This document shows positions 47,518-60,356 of a stretch of DNA of 64,000 nucleotides, piece after piece. The stretch lies in assembly GCA_029747015.1 (NCBI GenBank), contig JAKOGI010000325.1, positions 186,001-250,000 on the forward strand, read 5' to 3'. The notes beneath the pieces are model-generated. The model was not told where the DNA came from and searched no databases. It saw only the letters and a list, made by a program, of their open reading frames with translations. Source of the stretch: Carnegiea gigantea. Taxonomy: Eukaryota > Streptophyta > Magnoliopsida > Caryophyllales > Cactaceae. Positions within the stretch are counted from its first letter, which is position 1; each line of letters opens with the position of its first letter. The position numbers and the translations under genes were made by a program.

Positions 47518-49384
47518 ATGAATAATACAACATCTTATTGTGCCTTATAGGTTCTAACATTTATTGATGACTACTCGGAATATGGGGATATGTACCTATC
47601 ATTTAGCTGCTATGATGTGTCGGATGTGTTCAAATGTTGTGTGGCAGAACTGGAGACCAAAATTCAAATGAAGGATCAAGACTCTTCACAGTAATTATAG
47701 TCGTGAATATCTCACAGATATGTTCAAGTAGTTTGGTAAGGAAAAGTTCATACAAGGACAGCTTACTAGTTCCAGCACTGCATGGCCAAATGTTGATATG
47801 GAACGAAGGAGTCGTATATTACGTGACAGGTTAGTTAAATGATGACATACGCTAACCTCCTATTATGTTTTTGTGGGTGCACATCTTAGAACCTACATGC
47901 TTAAGCATGTGCTAAGGAAAAAGCATATTTGCCACTCCATATGAGTTACAAAGTTTTGTTCATTAAGTACTTGGAGGCATGGTGACCCGAGGCCCTTGAT
48001 CTCGCTCTTGTGCTAGCAATTTTTCTTTTGGCTTTTTCTTGGGAAAGTTCGAGTATTGCAATATTAAGCACATCACTACCATATTTTAAGGAAAATACAA
48101 AAACCTTTTTTAGGATACGATTTTTAGAAAACAGTTGGTATGATTTCTAATAGGGATTGACTTGATTCCCAGGGTATTAGTGAAGAGTTAGGTCCTAGGG
48201 TGAAGTTATAACTAACAATAGGGAGTTAAATCGACCCGTTGACATCACATATTCAATTATGGGCTCTACTAGGCTTAAATGAAAGGATGATGAAATCCAC
48301 ACAATTCGATGTGGATCTAGTTTTCATACCAGTTTGTCTTATTTAGTGAATACGCATCAAAGACATGATCTTTAAAGTGAGCTCCTGGATTTAATCGCAT
48401 TTAATCATGTAAACAAAGAATACTAAAAAAAACAAGCAATAAATTTTGATGATCTTTTGTAGTAATTGCCCAACTTACACGTAATTCAAAGAATCGCATC
48501 CAAAATGGATTAGATTTTTATCAAGAAAAAGATATAACATAATACAGTTATTATCTTTTTTATAAACCCTCGGACTCACCTTGATTTGCGTTCAGTAAGA
48601 TCAATATCCCAGAGATCAAGTTGTTAGGTATGACGAAACCTAATCTAAGATCTCTTTGCAATGCTGGTGATTATCAGAGAAAGAGAAATGAATTGAAGAA
48701 AGATTTGTTTGAGGGAGGGCCTACACTCCTAGCAACTAATATTGAACAGAGCAAGATCAATCTCTCTATGAAAAAGGAGAAAGAGGACTAGAGAAAGGGT
48801 TGCCACTCATGTATCAAGAACACAAATTGAATGTTTGTGTCTTAAGGGAGGAGGATAGACTCCTTTTGAAATAATAGGGGAGGAACAACTCCCCATCTAG
48901 GGTTTATGGATTCTACAATGACTCTATTCCATAAAACTGATTAGGAAAGTATCACGAGATTTTCCTAAGCTACCTTACACTATCAATAAACTACAGGGTT
49001 AGCAGCATACTTGGGTAGTGCTACTAGACCCTTTTTACTTTCGTTGAATCGAGGTGGCACACAAAAGTCTATTTCTTAGATAGTTTTCTGTAGTGAGCCA
49101 GGTCGAGTGACCTATCGCTGGGCCTGCACTTGCCCTAGGCTAAATGCTATGACTTAAGGAGTATAATTGTGATGCAATGCGACGACCACTAGTTGATCAC
49201 CTACTATTGCAATCATGAGGTCCCAGATTTAAGACACATGCTACGAACATGTTCTACACCCAGTTTTAGAACCTTTTTTTTTTTAACTTTTTCAAACTTT
49301 TATAAACAAAATGAAAAGAAAACATTTTTGAAACATTTTTTAAAACAAAAAAATAGTGTGCATCCAAATATACAGTGATTCATC
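47518..49384 (+). repeat. Array unit 2
   Basis: Its left junction reads gtccaaatatacagggattcatc before the shared start, unlike unit 1, which marks the crossover point. Confidence 0.88.
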
Positions 49385-51245
49385 ATGAATAATATAACAT
49401 CTTATGGCGCCTTATAGGTTCTAAAATTTATTGATGACTATTCGAAATATGTGGCTATGTACCTATCATTTCGCTGCTATTATGTGTTGGATGTGTTCAA
49501 ACGTTGTGTGGCAGAACTAGAGACCAAAATTCAAATGAAGGATCAAGACTCTTGACAGTAATTATAGTCGTGAATATCTCACAAATATGTTCAAGTAGTT
49601 TAGTAAGGAAAAGAGGATACAGAGACAGCTTACTAGTTTTGGCACTACATGGCCAGATGTTGATATGGAGTGAAGGAGTCGTATATTACGTGACATGTTA
49701 GGTAAATGATGGCATATGCTAACCACCTATTATGTTTTTATGGGTGCACATGTCACAACTTACATGCTTAACCATGTGCCAAGGAAAAAGCACATTTGTC
49801 ACTCCATATGAGTTACAAAGTTAGGTTCATTAAGTACTTCGAGGAGTGGTGACCCTGGGCCCTCGATCTCACTCCTGTGCTAGCAATTTTTCTTTTGGCT
49901 TTTTTGGGAAAGTTCGAGTTTTACAATATTATGCAGATCACTACCATATTTTGAGGAAAATACAAAAACCTTTTTTATGATACGATTTTTAGAAAACAAT
50001 TAGTATGATCTCTAATAGGGATTGACTTGATTCCCAGGGTATTAGTGAAGAGTTAGGTCCTAGGGTGAAGTTATAACTAATAATAGGAAGTTAAATCTAC
50101 CCATCGACATTGCATATTCGGTTATGTGCTCTACTAGGCTTAAACTAGAGGATGATGAAATCCAAACAATTTCATGTGGATCCAGTTTTTGGATTAGTTT
50201 GTCTTATTTAGTGACTAAGCATCAAAGACATGATCTTTAAAGTGAGCTCCTAGATTTAATCATAGTTAATCATATAAAAAAAGAATACTAAAAAAAAGAA
50301 GCAATAAATTTTGAAGATCTTTTGTACTAATTACCCAATTTGCACATAATTCAAAGATTAGCATCAAAAACGGAATGGATCTTTATTAAGAAAAATATAT
50401 AACATAATACAGTTATTATTTTTTTTATAAACTCTCAGACTCACCTTGATTTGGGTTCAGCAAGATCAATATCCCATAGATCAAATTGTTAGGTATGATG
50501 AAACCTAATCTGAAATCTCTTTGAAATACTGGTGATTATTAGAGAAAGAGAGATGAATTGAAGAAAGATTTGTTAGAGGGAGGCCCTATACTCCTAGGAA
50601 CTAATATTGAACAGAGCAAGATCAATCTCTCTATCAAAAAGGAGAAAGAGGACTAGAGGAAGGGTTGCCACTCATGTATCAAGAAGACAAATGGAATGTT
50701 TGTGTCTTAAGGGAGGAGGATAGACTCCTTTTCAAAAGATCGGGGAGGAATAACTCCACATCTAGGGTTTATGGATTCTACAATAACTCTATTCCATAAA
50801 ACAGATTAGGAAAGTATCAAGAGATTTTCCTAAGCTACCTTAGACTACTAATAAGCTGTAGGGTTAGCAGCACACTTGGATAGTGCTACTAGACCCTTTT
50901 TACTACCATTGAATCGAGGTGCCATGCAAAAGTCTATCTCTTAGATAGTTTTCTGCAGTGAACTAGGTCAAGTGACCTATCGCTGGGCCTGTGCTTGCCC
51001 TAGGCTAAATGCTATGGCTTAAAGAGTATAATTGCGATGCAATGCGATGACCACTAGTTCATCACCTGCTATTGCAATCATGAGGTCCCAGATTTAAGAC
51101 ACATGCTACAAACATGGTCTGCACCTAGTTTTAGTCCCCTTTTTTTACTTTTTCGAACTTTTATAAACAAAATGATAGGAAAACATTGTTGAAACATTTT
51201 TGAAACCAAAAAAATAGTGTACATCCAAATATACAGAGATTCATC
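49385..51245 (+). repeat. Array unit 3
   Basis: Collinear with unit 2, including the shifted integrase frame at 49504-49701. Confidence 0.88.
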
Positions 51246-53045
51246 ACGAATAATACAACATCTTATGGTGCCTTATAAGTTCTAACATTTATTGATGTCT
51301 ATTCAGAATATGGGGATATGTACCTATCATTTCACTGCTATGATGTGTTGGATGTGTTCAGACGTTTTGTGGCAGAACTGGAGACCAAAATTCAAATGAA
51401 AGATCAAGACTCTTCATAGTAGTTACAGTCATGAATATCTCACAAGTACGTTCAAGTTGTTTACTAAGGAAAAGAGCATACAGAGACTGGTTATTCGTTC
51501 CAGCACTCTATGGCCAAATGTTGACATAGAATGAAGGAGTCGTATATTACGTGACAGGTTAGGTAAATGATGGCATACGCTGACCTCCTATTATATTTTT
51601 GTTGGTGCACATCTCACAACTTACATACTTAACCATGTGCCAAGGAAAAAGCATATTTGTCACTCCATATGAGTTACAAAGTTATGTTCATTAAGTACTT
51701 GGAGGCGTGGTGACCCGGGGCCCTCGATCTCGCTCTTATGCTAGCAATTTTTTTTTGGCTTTTTTTTGGGAAAGCTCGAGTTTTATAATATTAAGCAGAT
51801 CACGATCATATTTTAAGGAAAATACAAAAACCTTTTTTATGATATGATTTTTAGAAAACAATTAGTATGATCTCTAATTGGAATTGACTTGATTCCTAGG
51901 ATGTTAATAAAGAGTTAGGTAAAGTTATAACTAATAATGGGGAGTTAAATCTACCCATCGATATTTGCATATTCAATTATAGGTTCTACTAGGCTTAAAC
52001 GAGAGGATGATAAAATCCAAACAATTCGATGTGGATCCAGTTTTCACAGCAGTTTGTCTTATTCAGTGATTAAGCACCAAAGACATCATCCTTCAAGTGA
52101 GCTCCTGGATTTAATCGCATTTAATCATGTAAAAAAGGAATACTAAAAAAAATAAGCAATAAATTTTGATGATCTTTTGTACTAATTACCCAATTTACAC
52201 ATAATTCAAAGAATAACATCAAAAATGGATTGGATCTTCATCAAGAAAAATACACAACATAATACAGTTATTATCTTTTTTATAAACCCTCGGACTCACC
52301 TTGATTTGGATTCAGTAAGATCAATATCCCAGAGATCAAGTTGCTAGGTATGATGAAAACTAAGCTAAAATCTCTTTGAACTACTGGTGATTATCAGAGA
52401 ACGAGAGATGAATTGAAGAAAGATTTGTTAGAGGGATGGCTTATACTCCTAGCAGATAATATTAAACAGAGCAAGATCAATCTCTCCATCAAAAGGGAGA
52501 AAGAGGACTAGAGAAAAGGTTGCCACTCATGTAACAAGAAGACAAATTGAATGTTTGTGTCCTAAGGGAGGAGGGTAGACTCCTTTTGAAATGATAGGGG
52601 AGGAATAACTCCCCATCTAGGGTTTATGGATTCTACAATAACTGTATTCCATAAAACAGTTTAGCAAAGTATCACGAGATTTTCCTAAGCTGCCTTAGAC
52701 TACCAATAAACTGTAGGTTAGCAGCACACTTGGGTAGTGCACGGACCCTTTTTACTATCGTTGAATCAAGGTGGCACGCAAAAGTCTATCTCTTAGATAG
52801 TTTTCTGTAGTGAACTAGGTTAAGTGACCTATCGTTGGGCCTGCGCTTGCCTAGGCTAAATGGTATGACTTAAGGAGTACAATTGCAATGTAATCTAACA
52901 ACCACCAATTGATCACGTGCTATTGTAATAATGAGGTCCCAGATGTAAGACAGATGCTACGAACGTGTTCCACACCCAGTTTTAGTCCCTTTTTTTACTT
53001 TTTTGAACTTTTATAAACAAAATGATGGGAAAACATTTTTGAAGC
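51246..53045 (+). repeat. Array unit 4, 3' end missing
   Basis: Collinear with unit 3 until ggaaaacatttttgaa near 53045, where unrelated sequence (gccatataagaag) starts. The start has ATG changed to ACG. Confidence 0.85.
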
Positions 53046-54640
53046 CATATAAGAAGTAGCTTCAAGGATTTTGGAACGCGTTGTTTTGCCATTGTCCTAT
53101 GTATTGCTGCTTGGTAATGACAAATTGCTAAGTCGCCGAAGGTAAAGCGCTGCAACTATTTGGCTTCCTAATGTTCAGTGTACAAATACAATATTTTCTT
53201 AGTGCATACAAAATTTCTTAAAAGTTTTGAAATCATTTATGACCCAAAAGTTTCGAAAAAAAAAATTCTAAAAGAGTAAAAAGCTTGGGGTTTATACAAT
53301 TTCCTAACATAAGGACTTGAACTCAACACCTTCAACATGAGTAGGTGAGATTGTAACTAGTGAGGTGGAGCATTGCGTCGTGATACAATTCTTGCAGAAA
53401 AACTCTTGTAAAGCTAAAACAAGGTTTAGCACCATGATCTATAGCGACCACAGCTATAAGTTTTCCACCTGGTGGCTATCATTGGGTCCTATTACAAGCC
53501 TCTAATGCTTGGGTTGCTTTCGACTCCAAAAAGCATACATGACTTCATTATTGATTGTTGTACATCAAGCTAATTCAGGACTAATTTAGATGGTTGAAGA
53601 TAAAATCCACCCACTCTACCACATTTTAAAATATTTGAGAACAAAGATGATTTGATGTTTATTTTTGAAACTATTTCTTGTTTGGAAAGGTCACCTTGAT
53701 ATAAAAATAAAGGCGTACAGTACCAAATTTCATAGCACTAGTCATGTGGCAAAACTATACCCTTCTCTATTATGATAACATATTCTACATTAAGGAAACT
53801 CAACTATACTTCTCTAGGTAGCAAAACTTTAGCAAATTTCTAGCTCTTCCTGCATACACGAGCCTTTTTAAAGCCTGGCAATAATGAACGCCACCAAACT
53901 CCCTGTGCAGAACCTTTTCCAAAACGATATTTAAAAAAGGGACTACCCCCATCGAACCTTGATGAAATTGGGAGGAAAGGAAGCTAGGAATCATTGCTTT
54001 ACCGCTGTCCTTGGATCAAGGTAGGTCCTAAGGGCTATAATTAAAGAGAATAATGTCATTTAATGCTTCCTTTAATTTTGTCTTCTTTGTCATGTTCTTG
54101 TTTCATCCTCCATCATTATGTGCTCTATGATGTTATTCTAGCTTATGGAATAAAAATATATTCATAAAAAAGTGATCACCTAGATTTATTGCTTTCTTAT
54201 ACATTTCAATTCTTTTTAACATGAATTTCTAATAAGTGGTTCCTAAAAAATATTCTTCACAATAAAATGCCTCAAACAAAATACTATTTCTTGAAAACAA
54301 ATCTATTGCTTGCAACAAAAAAAAAAAAAAGTTAAATTTTCAAACATTCATCTTGAGAAGAGGTCGCTACTAAAGTATGTGATCCAATGATGGTTTTCCA
54401 CCATCCATTAATTAGATAATAGGTTCACCCCAAAGCTAGTCTCATGGTTTGCAGCTATGGGTCATTTATTTATTCCTAATTCAGGAACCGTAGGAATCGT
54501 CATCCTATCGAAAATACCGTTTTTTTCTTGAAAATCATATCCTATGTCCCTTGGTTGTATATTTTAGTTTTCAAGGACATGATTAAAAGAAAGAATTAGG
54601 TATTTTCTATAAAATTAAGGGTCTGTACATTTCCTAGAAA
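53046..54640. other. Unassigned stretch with a tRNA-like scrap
   Basis: No gene. On the minus strand GAGTTCAAGTCC (53317-53328) looks like a pol III B box of a tRNA-derived SINE, but the A box and ends are not clear. The region may include the 5' LTR of the Tat-like relic that follows. Confidence 0.25.
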
Positions 54641-54644
54641 CATG

Positions 54645-54662
54645 ATGGCGACTCTGTAAAGT
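54645..54662 (+). other. Tat/Retand-type leader motif
   Basis: The sequence tgatggcgactctgtaaa resembles the TGGCGACTCC-ctGGGG stretch found upstream of gag in many Tat/Retand-type gypsy elements. It lies upstream of, and on the same strand as, the gag and protease relic. Confidence 0.4.
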
Positions 54663-56799
54663 TAAAAAGCATTATTCCATTGTATCACACTTAATCAAGG
54701 AAAATCACTGTAAGAAAGTCATTGTGGACATCCCTTGCCTCTTGCAAAAGTGTCATGGGTGGAAAGGAAAGAAGGAAAAGTCAGTTAAGCCTCAAAGGCT
54801 GCTGGAATCTTTCCCTTCTTTCCCCGGCGGGCCATTAGTCCTGAGGCACTTTCAGTGGCGAATCTATAGGTGATATGTGTAGGTAACAGGGTGAGACTTG
54901 AACGAAGTGAAATCAATTAAAATTTTTCTTGTTTGGTTCAAAATTCTTATCATGTCATCATTTTGCATAATGTAATCCACCTTAGTAATATGTCAAATTT
55001 CCTCGAGCGCCTTTTTATAAAGCACGTCTTTGGTAATACCCTTCTAAACCCCATGAAACTCCTTACTAAAGCTAGTCCTTCCTATTCAGGTGTCCCACAA
55101 CATCCAAGGATCAGATTTTCAAAGCATGCTACTTCAAAGATAAAAAGGGTCTTATTCATCCCACGTGGACATTATGACTACGGACATTGTTGTGCGTCTT
55201 TTGAATGTACACTTAGGATCAGACCTTATATGAATGATTGCCTCAAAAAAATGCTTAAGTGCTTGTTGTTACACCTTTATGTGTGTCATAAGAGTCAATA
55301 TTTCTCAAAATAAGTCTATGTCTTTTGGCCTTTTTGACTAAGAGCTGAAGCTATACCAAGGATGTAAGATGTCCTAATTTAGAACTTATGGACAAAACCC
55401 AGCAACATTACAATTCATGCCAACAATGGTTGGAATTCTACCCTCACTGTTTCACTATGGATACTTTTGTAATTTAGCCATCATGTCTTGCATGATGCTA
55501 AGGATTTGGGAGGAAGTTAGTGAATTAGGAAACTTATACCAACTGTGCCATACTTCCTTTCATTCTCCCTAACCCTTAAAGGGACCTTGAGGCTTCAGCT
55601 TCATCCACACCAGTAGTCCTAAGGTTGGTTTAGGGTTCTTTTTCTTCCTCCCTCTACTTTTCCAAATTTAAGTGTTGGCGACAATTCCTTTTTTAGAACA
55701 AAAAAAGGAAATTTGCTTTTTTACTAAAATACCACTTTGTAAATGCAAAATGGCTTATTAAAGTAGGGACCATTAGTTTTGCTAAGTAAGATCTTCGTTC
55801 ACAAGCTCCAATTCAATTTTGAGAAATGATATGGACAATAATAGCCATTACGAGGAAAATAATGACGCTACCGAACTAACTGCAACCCACTGATTTGATA
55901 GCCGAAATGGAAACCTGACTTGATGCTAAATTTAATTAGAAATAAAGATTCATAAATTACCTCACTTAAAAGTAGCATGATTATAAGATTGAATACGAAA
56001 GAGAGGATGGTGTCCACTCTATTCATTCAGTACATGAGAAGGATCCTTCTCTAATGGATCGAGCGACAAATAAGTCAGAGAAACTCTTAAAGAGATCTTA
56101 ATTGTTCAATAATCAATTTATAGACCAAATCCCAAATGCAAACATATCAAAAGGGAAATTATCTAACAAGGTCTCCTCTCCTGAAAACTTAAAATTCACA
56201 TGCCTAAGCAACTCAACCTCTTATTAGAGGAACTTCATAAATATCATGAGCCTAAAGGGCATAGACAAAGCCCTTTTCACTTAAATATTCTTTGTCATTA
56301 TAGGAGAAATGGTGAGCACCTAGCTTTATTCCCTAGACCCACAGAAGGTCAAAATTTGGGAACGTTTAACCAAGGAATTCATAATATTCCTATAATATGG
56401 AGCTGCCCCCTATACTCCATGATTTAAAACCTTTTAAAAAGGAGAAAAGAAAGTTTCCCACACCTCTTTACCGGCTAGAGGGCAAAAACATACTTGCTAA
56501 GTCATCTCGAGCAAAAAGCTTAAGTAGACATGGTTACCAGGAACCTACAGTCCAATTATCACCGCTATCCATGGTTTAAACCATTGAACTTGTTCAGAAA
56601 GCTGCATGCATAGGGATGTTGGTTGCGGAGGTAAAATGGTCCAAAGAATACTTATCAGGACAACAAAAGTTCCTTTAAAGATAAAAAGGCGATTAGGACC
56701 CCTAATGCCAAGGCGATAAATGAGGTTAATACGGTAGAGTCCTTTAGACTTCACTGCAGCTATAGGCCTTTCACCACACTTGGAATAAAGTCCATAAAA
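54663..56799 (+). other. Probable decayed 5' part of the Tat-like element
   Basis: No domain is certain. One frame, 54933-55313 (126 codons, basic, Cys/His-containing), is open but unlike any gag I know. Frames at 56200-56427 and 56397-56579 are short. Position between the leader motif and the gag relic suggests decayed gag, without direct proof. Confidence 0.35.
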
Positions 56800-57060
56800 T
56801 CCCTAAAAGGACTCAAAAGTAAAGGGATCCTTAAGCTTATTGAGCCTACGTTGCATACACCTGACATGGAAAGGAATAAGAAATATGACATTAATGCATA
56901 TTATAATTATCAACATGGGAGAAGGCATTCCATCGATTAACGCCTAGCCTTAAAGCATTCCCTACTAGACCCGATAGAGGATAGAACCCTACCCATCATG
57001 TTTACGACTAAGCCCAACAATTGTGCTAAACCATTAGGCTTTGTACTCACGATTTTTACC
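56800..57060 (+). pseudogene. Tat/Retand-like gag C-terminal relic
   Basis: In one plus-strand frame: SKGILKLIEPTLHTPDM, then NKKYDINAYYNYQHGRRHSI, a stop, LALKHSLLDPIED. It matches the plant pattern N-YC-YH---GH-TD-C--LKH-IQDLID before protease, with both knuckle Cys positions lost (YYNYQ for YCxYH). Frames downstream are broken. Confidence 0.55.
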
Positions 57061-57379
57061 ATGGAACAAGAAACTGACCACCCTTTCTCCCTCATTAGGG
57101 GCTAAGTTAACTGGATATAAGAAGATGATCAAGAAGAAACCTGGACGACCCCCTCATCCCAATTGAAACCGCATAAGTGAAATAGGATGAAAAAGTAGAA
57201 GCCCAATATTTGGCTCGCAATAGAAAAAGCTATAAACCCCTGTACTTGATTTAAGAGAGAGAACAACTTACCTAATTGCAAGGCCCTCATAGCGACGGAG
57301 GTCCCAGTAAAGACCACCCCTGAAGAATTGACCAAAGAATTGGTAAGATTCTTTATGACTGAGAGGTCTACTATAACCA
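57061..57379 (+). other. Degraded gag-protease spacer
   Basis: No domain can be read. It lies between the gag and protease relics of the same strand and probably belongs to the same element. Confidence 0.35.
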
Positions 57380-57946
57380 CAATTGTCAATGAAGTAGACC
57401 ATGCCTGAAGCGATAAACACAACAACGCTCTCCATCTCTCTACAACTTACATAAACAAGTTCATAGCCACGTAGAACAGCAAAGAAGTTGGGGATAACTA
57501 AAGCAGACATCACCCCTTGAGCACAAGGGTTATCAGCTGAAGATAGTTTAGCTCGGACCATTTTAGGGGTTGCTTCCCTCAACATATCAATTGGTGGAAT
57601 AAAAAGGAAGGTAGCCTTCCAAGTTATAGATATTCAAGCTGCTTCAACCCTTCATATAAAAGTTACGAAGATAGTTAAGGGAATCGTAATCTCCATAAAT
57701 TTTGATGCAATGATCACTACCATTGAAAGGAAAGCTCTTGTTCTAGATGTTGAGCATGATGATAATGACTTGGAAGTTTGGGACATTGTAGTCAATGAAT
57801 GTATTGTTGCTAATTCAAAAGATGATGGCCCATTTGACTTCAATCCTTTCTTTAATAAGAAAGTGAATGTTATAATGAGGAATATGTGCTACTTGCTTGA
57901 GAACCTGCTAAAGGAAAAGTATGGAATTCTTACCTATCTTCCTTAA
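57380..57946 (+). pseudogene. Tat/Retand-like aspartic protease relic
   Basis: Plus-strand frames read TAKKLGITKADITP, ILGVASLNISIGGIKRKVAF, QVIDIQAASTLHIKV, then KIVKGIVISINFDAMITTIE and a Glu/Asp-rich EHDDNDLEVWDIVVNECIVA. This follows the order of gypsy protease (TAKKLGI ... VLG-I ... F-V-DI---FNLLLGRPW). The active-site DNGSA segment and the LLGRPW box are not preserved. The last frame is open from 57710 to 57946. Sequence similarity to pol ends near 57950. Confidence 0.55.
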
Positions 57947-59799
57947 GTCAACACTTTGGGTCACCTTTTTGGTTTAGGTATGAGCCCTGTCCACATGAGT
58001 TTTGTAAAGCTTGTCATAGAGTTACAAATTAAACTACTACTTTAATTTATAAATAAGATTTATAGCATAGAAAAGTAGAGATCAATCCCACGAGGAAAGA
58101 TTATGGTAGTAAGCTAGTTTGAATCTAATTAAATTTACTGCTCTAATATATTTTACTTCTTTAAATTGCTAAAACAAATCAAATTAAACAAGTAAAAAAT
58201 CTAGAAAATTACTTACTAATGCCACTAAATATTATAAGCCTAATTCTGGAAATAAAAACAATAAATACCTAACCTAAATATTGTGGAAAAATAAAAACAA
58301 AAAATTATTGCACACTATTAACTGAAAATTAGAACAGGTAGTCACAAACAGAAAATTAATATCAAAATTCACAAAAAATAATATCAATTAATATTCTTCA
58401 AATTCATAAATTTATATTCCTAGAAGCATGTTTAATAATTTTAGAAAAAATAAAACAGTAGATAAAAGCAGAAAATTTAAAACACAAAATAAAATCTAAA
58501 ATTAAAAAAATAAACTGCACTTAATTAAATACAAAAATACATAATACATTTACCCAGATTGTATAATATAACTTTCTAAACTTAATAAAAAAACTAAAAA
58601 CCGAAAATAAAAATTAAAACTTAATTTTCAAATTTAATAAAGTAAAAACCTGCACGTATTCAACTCACAAAATAATTCTGAAAAATTATGAAGTAATTTC
58701 CAAAAATTCTGAAATTACACAGCAACACATTAGGATGCTAAGTAAACTTTAAAATGGAATGAAACACAAAAAAACACAAAAGAAACTATTTTTAGCCTAA
58801 TTTCTAGCAGACTGGCAAATAAATGACAAAATAGAATAGAAAATAAATCTGAAAATTTTAATCACACTAAAAATCAAAATATAACTAATCTAAAATTACC
58901 AATACACTCCTAAAAGACTACACTTTTGGGGGAGGTAAACGAAATTAATATTAAACACTGCAAATTTAAGAATTAAAATTTGCAAACTAAAGAAATTAAC
59001 TAATAAGTGACAAATAATTATTAAAGATACCAAATTTATGAAAAACACTTAGCAATATCTATGTTCACATGCACATTAATATTTATCATTAACACACAAA
59101 TCAATTTATCTATGAGTTTGACTGTAGAAGACACCCACTAGTGGATCATCCCTATATTTCCTTATATTATGGTTTATTTAGCTCCAGCCCTAATATAAAC
59201 CCTACTAGTTTTGATAACCATAGTACCAGCACAAGAATTTAATCAAACTAGAGCATTAAGTATTAGAAAAATATCATCTAACGCCTTGTAACTAATTTAC
59301 TAGTAAATTAATTTAACAAAGATCTTTCATAATTACCTAATTAAGAAATATGGGTTTGAGCCATCCATGATCAATTAAGGTGATACGTGTGCCTAAAAAA
59401 CTACAACTTTTACACACTAAAGCCTTTTAAACTATCATATGAATTCGTATTAAACTAATTAGCATGTATTCTAATTAATCTAATATGAATAACATAAACA
59501 ATAAATACAAATCATATAGAATCATTGAATGAAAATCAATTCAACAATAAAGCATAAAACTTGTTTCAAAATAATTAATTTAGCATGGTTTCAAACAGAT
59601 TATACTAAGTATAGAAAAATTACTCACTCATATTAGAACTTAAATTACACAAATCATCCAAAGAATTCATCTCTAACACTAAATTAAACTAAAAAAACTA
59701 GCAAAGGAACAATATTACTTGCTTGATAATCAACGTGATGATGTTGCTGTGTGTGAGATTATTGTCAAAGCAATGATGTCTTTTGATTTATGAAGGTAG

Positions 59800-59895
59800 G
59801 TAAGTGGGGGTTAGGTGGCGAGATGGGAGATGATGATGGAGGATGATGAATGATGGTGATATGTGATGATGATGAGATGATGGGAGGGTGTTTGA
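59800..59895. repeat. GAT/GGA-rich simple sequence
   Basis: Imperfect gatgatg and ggatgatga runs lie about 100-190 bp downstream, in the sense direction, of the candidate TATA box of the E5 LTR. E1 has a similar gatgatgat stretch in its LTR near 9555. Confidence 0.7.
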
Positions 59896-59985
59896 AGGAG
59901 GATGGCATGAAGATGGCAATGGTGCTGCGTGTGAGAAGAGGGAAAGGGGTTAGTGAGATAGATTAGAGAAGAGGAGGTAGGTTGG

Positions 59986-59995
59986 TTTTTATAGT
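59986..59995 (-). promoter_or_regulatory. Candidate TATA box in the E5 LTR
   Basis: The minus strand reads ACTATAAAAACC about 330 bp inside the LTR from its sense start, a usual place for the U3 promoter. Confidence 0.45.
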
Positions 59996-60318
59996 ATTAT
60001 TCTACTAAGGTTTCCTTCCTTGGATTCCTTCTCTTCTAAGTCCTCTAAATTCTCTTCAATTAGGAGTAGTAACCTTACAATCCAAGCCCAAATAAATCGT
60101 TATGAAAATATATTTTCCATAAATCATTATTTTAGACCGACTTGATAATTTCGCTAGAATCCTTCAATTAAACCAAAACTTCAACGTCTTTTCTTCTTCA
60201 ATTTAGTTTATTAATGCTTAGCCTAAAAATATATAAAATAAAGTAAGTTAGGTAAAATAATATATATAATATAATTAAAATAACTATTAAAAACATGCAT
60301 AAATTATGACTTTATAAA

Positions 60319-60356
60319 TTCTCCCACACTTAGACTTTGGACGTCCTCATGCAAAG
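60319..60356 (-). promoter_or_regulatory. E5 terminal hairpin and polypurine tract
   Basis: Sense CTTTGCATG-AGGA-CGTCCAAAG (60335-60356; one C-C mismatch, one U-G pair), then TCTAAGTGTGGGAGAA toward the LTR. Confidence 0.65.

Larger units (their letters stand above)
45653..53045 (+). repeat. Tandem array of four ~1.86-kb units
   Basis: Units start at 45653, 47518, 49385 and 51246 (period 1865, 1867, 1861 bp), each at atgaataatacaacatctta or a close variant. Each has about 0.5 kb of copia integrase relic and about 1.3 kb of noncoding sequence of unknown origin. Units differ by scattered substitutions and small indels. The last lacks about 60 bp. Sequence left of 45653 occurs once only, so the array grew from the integrase end of one copia copy. 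Confidence 0.9.
58003..60318 (-). repeat. E5 3' LTR
   Basis: The block starts near tgtaaagcttgtcatagag and contains cccacgagg, as in Athila-type LTRs close to the PBS side. It ends just left of the polypurine tract at 60319. Exact ends are uncertain: TG at 58003 is the best start, and the right end lies between 60299 (tgca) and 60318. Only this LTR is inside the window. It is very A/T-rich. Confidence 0.6.

Noticed and set aside
45653..53045. Direct repeats as a possible CRISPR array
   Set aside because: Units are 1.86 kb with no short repeats separated by unique spacers, and the setting is a plant genome.
57129..57585. Minus-strand frames 57129-57425 and 57268-57585
   Set aside because: They are antisense to the plus-strand gag-protease relic and show no similarity of their own.
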